From positions 15,758,225-15,822,224 of the forward strand of contig OZ023264.1 of assembly GCA_964006375.1 (NCBI GenBank): a stretch of DNA of 64,000 bases, read 5' to 3'. This stretch comes from Tillus elongatus (taxonomy: Eukaryota; Arthropoda; Insecta; Coleoptera; Cleridae). Both the position numbers and the translations under genes were made by a program. The notes beneath the pieces were generated by a model. That model saw only the letters and a program-made list of their open reading frames with translations. It did not search any database and was not told where the DNA came from. This document shows, one piece after another, positions 59,344 through 64,000 of the stretch. The first letter of the stretch is position 1. Each line of letters begins with the position of its first letter.

Positions 59344-59378
59344 ACCGCAAACACGTGTTTAGCCATCATCAGTACGGT
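59344..59378 (-). ncRNA. Broken hammerhead ribozyme in the inverted copy
   Basis: Read on the minus strand: accgta, CTGATGA, tggct, then directly aaacacgtgtt and tgcggt. Stem I halves and stem III are present, but the 3' half of stem II and the G of the GAAA box are deleted, so the catalytic core cannot form. Confidence 0.75.
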
Positions 59379-59643
59379 ATAGCCAGGTGAAGATGAGAAC
59401 ACTCTGGATGAAGATACAAAGATACACGGAGTCACAACAGGCAACCAGTGCACAATTGCAGCAACATTTGGATCCCGGATCTTCACGCAGGTGATTTCTT
59501 TGTCTCCGTAGCTTTTTTGGTTGTTTCCCTCGGATTGAGGGTCTTTGAAATGTTGCTGCAATTGTGCACTGGTTGCCTGTTATGACTCCGTGTATCTTTG
59601 CATCTTTATCCAGAGTGTTCATATCTTTACCTGATATACCTAT

Positions 59644-59688
59644 ACCGTACTGATGATGGCTACTAAGCCAGAAACACGTGTTTGCGGT
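59644..59688 (+). ncRNA. Hammerhead ribozyme, type I, canonical core
   Basis: Folded by hand, stem I is accgta (59644-59649) with tgcggt (59683-59688), six pairs including one G-U. The CTGATGA box is at 59650-59656. Stem II is tggct/agcca (59657-59661, 59666-59670), five perfect pairs with loop acta. The GAAA box is at 59671-59674. Stem III is very short, aca/tgt around cg (59674-59681). The residue before the scissile bond is U at 59682, preceded by the required U. All conserved bases are present. Very short stem III is typical of hammerheads in PLEs and animal retrozymes. Predicted cleavage is between 59682 and 59683. Confidence 0.8.
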
Positions 59689-59949
59689 TGCCTCCTTGAG
59701 GCTTTGCCCTTAAACCTTTCTCCTTGCATAGTACAGAAATGCCGTGTTATCAATCCTGTTATAGTTAATATAACTTCCTTGGGCTCCGGATCTTCACGAA
59801 GGTGATTTCTTTGTCTCCGTAGCTTTTTTGGTTGTTTCCCTCAGATTGAGGGTCTTCCAAATGTTGCTGCAATTGTGCACTGCTTGCCTGTTGTGACTCC
59901 GTGTATCTTTCCATCTTCATCCAGAGTGTTCCCATCTTCACCTGGATAT

Positions 59950-59994
59950 ACCGTACTGATGATGGCTAATAAGCCTGAAATACGTGTTTGCGGT
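59950..59994 (+). ncRNA. Hammerhead ribozyme, type I, second copy
   Basis: Same layout 306 bp downstream: stem I accgta/tgcggt (59950-59955, 59989-59994), CTGATGA at 59956-59962, stem II ggct/agcc with loop aata and a U-U mismatch next to the core, GAAA at 59977-59980, short stem III with one G-U pair, and cleavage predicted between 59988 and 59989. The mismatch beside the core may weaken it. Confidence 0.75.
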
Positions 59995-60066
59995 TGTCTC
60001 CTTGCGGCTTTGCCCTTAAACCTTTCTCCTTGTATAGTACAGAAATGCCGTGTTATCAATCCTGTT

Positions 60067-60163
<97 letters not shown>

Positions 60164-60959
60164 CCGTCTTATAACTCAAAAAATAATTAACCGATTTTGA
60201 TAAAACTTGGTAGGTGCCTTTCTTTTATTAATGGCTTGGATAAGTTCGTTAGCCAGAAAAATAGGACGGGATTTTTCGGGAAAATTTTGAGTTTTCTTTC
60301 GAAAATTTTTTTTTTCTTTGATAGTAACAAAACTGTTTTAATGAAATTTACTATATATGTTGCTTTTGGCTAGATCTTACTAAGTAATTAAATTCAATGT
60401 TCTAAGTTTATAGAAAATTGAGTTATTCAAATTTTTAATTTTCTTTCGAAAATTTTTTTCTCCGAAAATTACAAATATATTTTAATGAAATTTGGTGGAT
60501 ACCTTGCGTTAGGAAAGACCTTACTACACACCAAAATTAAACTTTCTAAGTTTATAGAAAATTGAGTTATTCAAATTTGAAGCATTTAATAAAAATTCAC
60601 TATCATAACGCACTTGCTGCGTCCCGAACTGTTTTTCTATGAAATAGTTCAAAGCCTATGTGTCTCAAAGACATCACGAACTTGATTGTTGTGCCACAAA
60701 ATGGGTGTTTACGATTTATGAATACTTCGAATACTTGGGGATTATATGTCGTCGGAAGTATGTCCGTCGGAAGTATGTCCGCCGGGCGGACAATTAAAAG
60801 CTTCAATGATTCAGGAAAAATCTAGGATTTGTAACGAACCTTGGGACAAGTGGGTTAATTTGAAACTAAAAGCTTTTTTTCGACTAAAACGGGTTTGCCG
60901 ATTAAAGGTCGCAAGCGGGGGTATTGGCAAAGCAGTTTCTAAGGAGCAATGTCGATAAA

Positions 60960-63900
60960 AGAGGCAGCGGTCTCCAACCTTTTACCTGTGGCCGAGAGCA
61001 GTTAAATTGCCTGTAACAGATGAGTCTCCTATTAGGCGAACAGCAGGTTTCCTAATAGAATCTAGTAGGGCCAAAATTGTCTTTGAGGCAGCAGCCCAGA
61101 CATGAGAACAATATTCCAACTGTAACCGTATCTACAGGAAATATCTGCGGAGAACAGACCTATGCGGTTTCAGGACGCTGCAATAAGTGCATGCGACGCA
61201 AGTATCCCTTGGAAAACAAAAAAGGACAAAAGATTGTGTGGTGGAACCAGGAGCTCTGTAGAAAGAAACGGGAAACAGGAAGAGCGAGAGCGGACGCGCA
61301 ACGGGAGCAGGACCAGAAGCGTCGCCGTGAGCTCTTCAAACGCTTCAAACAGGTCCGGCTTGAATACAAAAAAAGCGATTAAAGAAGCAAAGCTAGAATC
61401 GCTGAGGCAAATGCTCTCTGAAGGAGGCAACGACTACCCCTGGGGGCTGGCTCGCAAATCGTTTCGGCAATAAAGAAAATAGCACCGACAGCGTGGACCA
61501 CGGTGCAAAACGCGGCGGGACATTGGACGCAGGATAGATGCGAAACAGCGGAGGAACTGATCGATAAATACTGCCCGGCAAACGACGCCGGGAGTAATTC
61601 CGAAGAAAATATAGTGAGGCGTGCGGAAACCGTAATCTGGAACGGAAACACGGACCTCGACTTCTCAAAACAAGAACTGGAGGAAACGGTCAGATTAAGA
61701 CCTAAACGTAAAGCCCCGGGCATCGACAGGTTTCCGTCGGCGGGTCTGCAGCATTTACTGGAGGTGGCAGGGGAAGAACTCTTAGAAGTATTAAATTCCT
61801 GCTTGAGGGAGGGAATTTTTCCGAGGATTTGGAAGCAGGTACAGATTGCGTGGCTACCCAAACCAGCGAGCGAAGGGCAAAGACCTGTGTGCTTGTTACG
61901 CGTCACCGGAAAGATGTATGACAAGCTGTTGGCGCCAAGACTGCCATACCACTTGGAGAAAAACTGACAGACAGTACGGCTTCCGTAAGGGACGCGGGAG
62001 AATGGATGCGCTGGCTAAGACAGTGAACGGAATCAAAAAGGCGGACAAGGCTGGGCAGCATGTCCTGATGTTAACGTTAGACATTAAAAATGCCTTCAAC
62101 TCAGCCTGGTACCCCATGCTCAGGAAACTACTGCTAGAATCTGGATGTCCGGGCAACCTGCCCAGAGCGGTAGCCAATTTCCTGGAGTACATAAGTGTCA
62201 CTTCTGAAGGAGTTACGAAAAACACCAGCAAAAGCTGTCCACAAAAGTCATGTTTATGCCCGATCCTGTGGCTACTTATAATGGAGGATTGGTTTAATGA
62301 AATCGACTCCATAGAACCGGGCGAGAAAGCAAAAATCGAGATCCAGGCTTTTGCGGACGACCAGCTCATCACTATAACGGCGCCGTCAAGAAGGAAACTC
62401 TAGGCAGCCTGGTAGCGTACGTGGTAGGCTTGCCAGAAGTGGTCGTCAGCTCACAAATTGGAATATGCCCCCGAGAAGACTGAAGTTCTCTACAGGGGTG
62501 AGAGGAAAGGTACCAAAGCGCGGACACAAAGGCACCCGGTGATCAAGATGGGAGACGTAACGATAAGACCGGAAGCTGAAATAAAATATCTGGTAGTGAT
62601 GCTCGACTCAGGTCTACTTTGGGTGGAGCATACCAAATTCGTAGCGGGCAAGATAGCGGGTGCGGCACATAGGGTACGAGCGGTAGCGGGAAAGTCGTGG
62701 GGGATGGATCCAAAGACCATCAGGGTCATATATGAGGGAGCAGTGAAACCAGCCCTCCTATACGGCGCCGAAATCTGGGGTTAACGAGCGAGGGATTCTA
62801 GGGTAACTAGAAAACTTCAGTCGGCTCAAAGAGCATTTCTGTTGGGCATAATTAAGGCCTACAGAATGACTTCCAACGCAGCAATGGCGGTGCTGGCGGG
62901 GTGCCCACCTTTGTGGCTGAAAGCAGAGGAGCGGCATATAACACTCGAAGGCGGCAAATTTTGAGGGCGTACGGAGAATAATCGCACCCAGCGGAGCAGA
63001 GAAAAACCTGGGCGATAATAGAAGGAGCGGAAAAGTGGATATACACAGACTCGTCCAAAGCCGGAGTCGCGGTTGGAATAGGCCTGGTGGTCTATGAAAA
63101 CAATGCAGTGGTCAAAAGCAGAGGGCTACAGCTCCAGGACGGGTACCCGGTGCACATGGCGGAATTGTTCGCGGTGGGTACGGCGGTGGAAAATGCCGCC
63201 ACTCTACAGGGTGGAACCGTCAACATCGTTTCCGATAGCATAGTTTCCCTGGACGTGCTCACCAGGAGGAAAGGGGGAACGGCGGACAGAATCAACAGGA
63301 ATATGCAAGAGGTGGAGCGCGTGGGGACAAAAATAAATCTGTGGTGGGGTAGCGACCAGTTAGAAGGCATCGCAAAAGCCGATGCGAGAGCAAAAGCCGC
63401 CAGAAGTGACCCTCTAGGTCACGAGAGGGTAGACGCTCCGGTAATAAGTAGAATGCTCAAAATAAGTGCCAAGGAAAACACTGAAGTAGAGTGGCAGAAG
63501 CACTGGGACGATGTGACAAAGGTTAGGACTACTTATCGATACATATAGAGCGTGGGTGTGGGCCTCAAGTACTGGAGTCACAGGGCGGTGAGGTTGCTGA
63601 CTGTCTACGGGCCCTTCAAGGGCTACTTTAGAAGGTTTAATCTAAGGCTTGGAACGGGAGAGTGTGCGTGCGGAAACGGAGAGCAGGAGACAGCAAGATA
63701 TGTGCTGGAAGACTGCCAGATAGAAAATCGTAGGGTGGCAAGAGAACACTTTGCGAGAAACGAGAACAGGGTTGAGGGTTTCTACCCGTTCAAGGTAACT
63801 AGGTCCACCAAGAACGAGGAAATCAGGAATTTCAATGAATGGGCCGCGGAAATTGAGCTGGAAGAGGAAACGCGAAGTGCGATTGAGGCAAACCGCGGAG

Positions 63901-64000
63901 AAAGAAAGGACGCCGGATAGAGAAATGGATGAGATTTCGGGAAAAGCGAGCGTGTAGTGAATGGTCCTATGAATGTGAGGTGGGTTCTATGGGTCTAAGG
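60960..64000 (+). mobile_element. R1/I-group LINE, 5'-truncated, running off the window
   Basis: This is a GC-richer block than the rest of the window, with pol fragments in order: pre-RT, reverse transcriptase, RNase H, C-terminal zinc knuckle, then the start of a 3' untranslated region after 63920. No endonuclease domain is visible upstream, so the 5' end is truncated somewhere between 60640 and 61080. The exact left boundary is unclear. Confidence 0.75.
61080..63920 (+). pseudogene. LINE polyprotein: reverse transcriptase, RNase H, zinc knuckle (broken)
   Basis: 61200-61380 gives a basic pre-RT segment with VWWNQELCRKKRETGRARAD. The RT runs 61680-62403: RKAPGIDRFPSAGLQ, then RPVCLLRVTGKMYDKLL, a frame change at 61965, YGFRKGRGRMDAL, LTLDIKNAFNSAW (first aspartate), a CPQKSCLCPILW box that departs from the usual PQGS-LGP, and QAFADDQLITI (catalytic pair). 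After a stop at 62401 come KTEVLYRGERKG and AVKPALLYGAEIWG. RNase H lies about 63030-63420: YTDSSKAGVAVGIG, HMAELFAVGTAV, NIVSDSIVS and KADARAKAA supply its four acidic residues. The knuckle CACGNGEQETARYVLEDC (63670-63715) has arginine where histidine is usual. Frame changes and stops (61382, 61470, 61967, 62401, 62784, 63548) make it inactive. Confidence 0.85.

Larger units (their letters stand above)
59308..60073 (+). mobile_element. Candidate retrozyme: ~306-bp hammerhead-bearing repeat array
   Basis: There are two direct copies (about 59477-59787 and 59788-60073) of one unit sharing gatttctttgtctccgtagc, gttgctgcaattgtgcact and ccgtgttatcaatcctgtta. An inverted partial copy fills 59308-59470. 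Each direct copy holds a hammerhead ribozyme at the same place; the ribozyme-to-ribozyme distance is 306 bp. The array is bounded by (TA)n on both sides. No reading frame is conserved. Tandem hammerhead units of a few hundred bp are the known form of animal retrozymes; the inverted partial copy recalls PLE insertions. Confidence 0.7.
59105..60640 (+). repeat. TA-core element, body A, split by a ribozyme-bearing array
   Basis: The hairpin lies at 59113-59146, the module (ctagaacccatatccggg at 59203-59220) and (TA)n at 59238-59307. After the inserted array, (TA)n resumes at 60074-60160, body A follows (gataagttcgttagccagaa, 60237-60256) and the tail ends with ataacgcacttgctgcgtcc at 60605-60624. 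Removing 59308-60073 restores an ordinary TA-core copy. Confidence 0.8.

Noticed and set aside
59359..60059. Open frames within the ribozyme array as proteins
   Set aside because: They shift frame between copies while the ribozyme and flanking nucleotides are kept, so the unit is non-coding.

Overview
This window looks like nuclear DNA of an arthropod, most likely an insect with a large, repeat-rich genome. It is very AT-rich, carries at least 26 long (TA)n microsatellites, and every coding trace I can identify belongs to a mobile element: Tc1/mariner-type DNA transposases, a Penelope-like element (PLE), and jockey/CR1-type and R1/I-type LINEs. I see no host gene, no exon series and no bacterial-style operon. 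The only open, apparently intact protein gene is a 359-residue transposase at 15204-16283; all other coding traces are broken or truncated.

The backbone of the window is a dispersed family that I call TA-core elements. Each copy starts with a 30-bp palindromic hairpin (arms like ttagtgaatttt), then about 110 bp of constant sequence, then a (TA)n tract, then one of at least three unrelated 3' bodies (A, B, C). Bodies A and B end in the same small hairpin, acgcacttgctgcgtcc. Body B contains a tRNA-like segment. Copies lie in both orientations at about 1.5-2.6, 9.7-11.7, 12.6-13.9, 14.4, 16.9-17.7, 20.3, 21.2-22.4, 24.4-26.5, 30.4, 34.2-35.7, 36.1-37.8, 39.0-40.5, 40.7-42.0, 42.5-43.6, 47.9-49.5, 50.8-51.9 and 59.1-60.6 kb. 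Their (TA)n cores repeatedly host other insertions.

Layout: 0-0.6 kb, end of a Tc1/mariner element cut by the window edge; 1.1-3.1 kb, an inverted-repeat element holding a TA-core copy; 3.7-7.2 kb, a foldback-like element made of about 24 satellite units in two opposed arms; 7.2-9.4 kb, repeat debris; 10.3-11.5 kb, a hAT-like element inside a TA core; 14.6-16.9 kb, an intact long-TIR transposon; 18.3-19.4 kb, an internally deleted relative; 19.7-20.2 kb, a palindrome; 24.3-30.4 kb, a stack of nested elements; 31.5-33.7 kb, another long-TIR transposon; 43.8-45.1 kb, a shorter mariner-like element; 49.5-50.0 kb, a broken piece of a repeat-associated protein; 51.9-58.0 kb, a PLE (reverse transcriptase plus GIY-YIG endonuclease) with an inverted truncated partner copy and a LINE inserted in it; 61-64 kb, a GC-richer R1/I-type LINE (reverse transcriptase, RNase H, zinc knuckle) that runs off the window.

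The most notable find is at 59.3-60.1 kb. A roughly 306-bp unit is present as two direct copies plus one inverted partial copy, and each direct copy contains a hammerhead ribozyme that I could fold by hand with all core bases in place. It sits inside a (TA)n core and has the layout expected of a retrozyme, a small non-coding retroelement with a circular RNA intermediate, possibly mobilised by PLE machinery like that at 52-58 kb. Motifs that resemble a hammerhead but carry one extra base also lie at both ends of the PLE and in PLE debris elsewhere.
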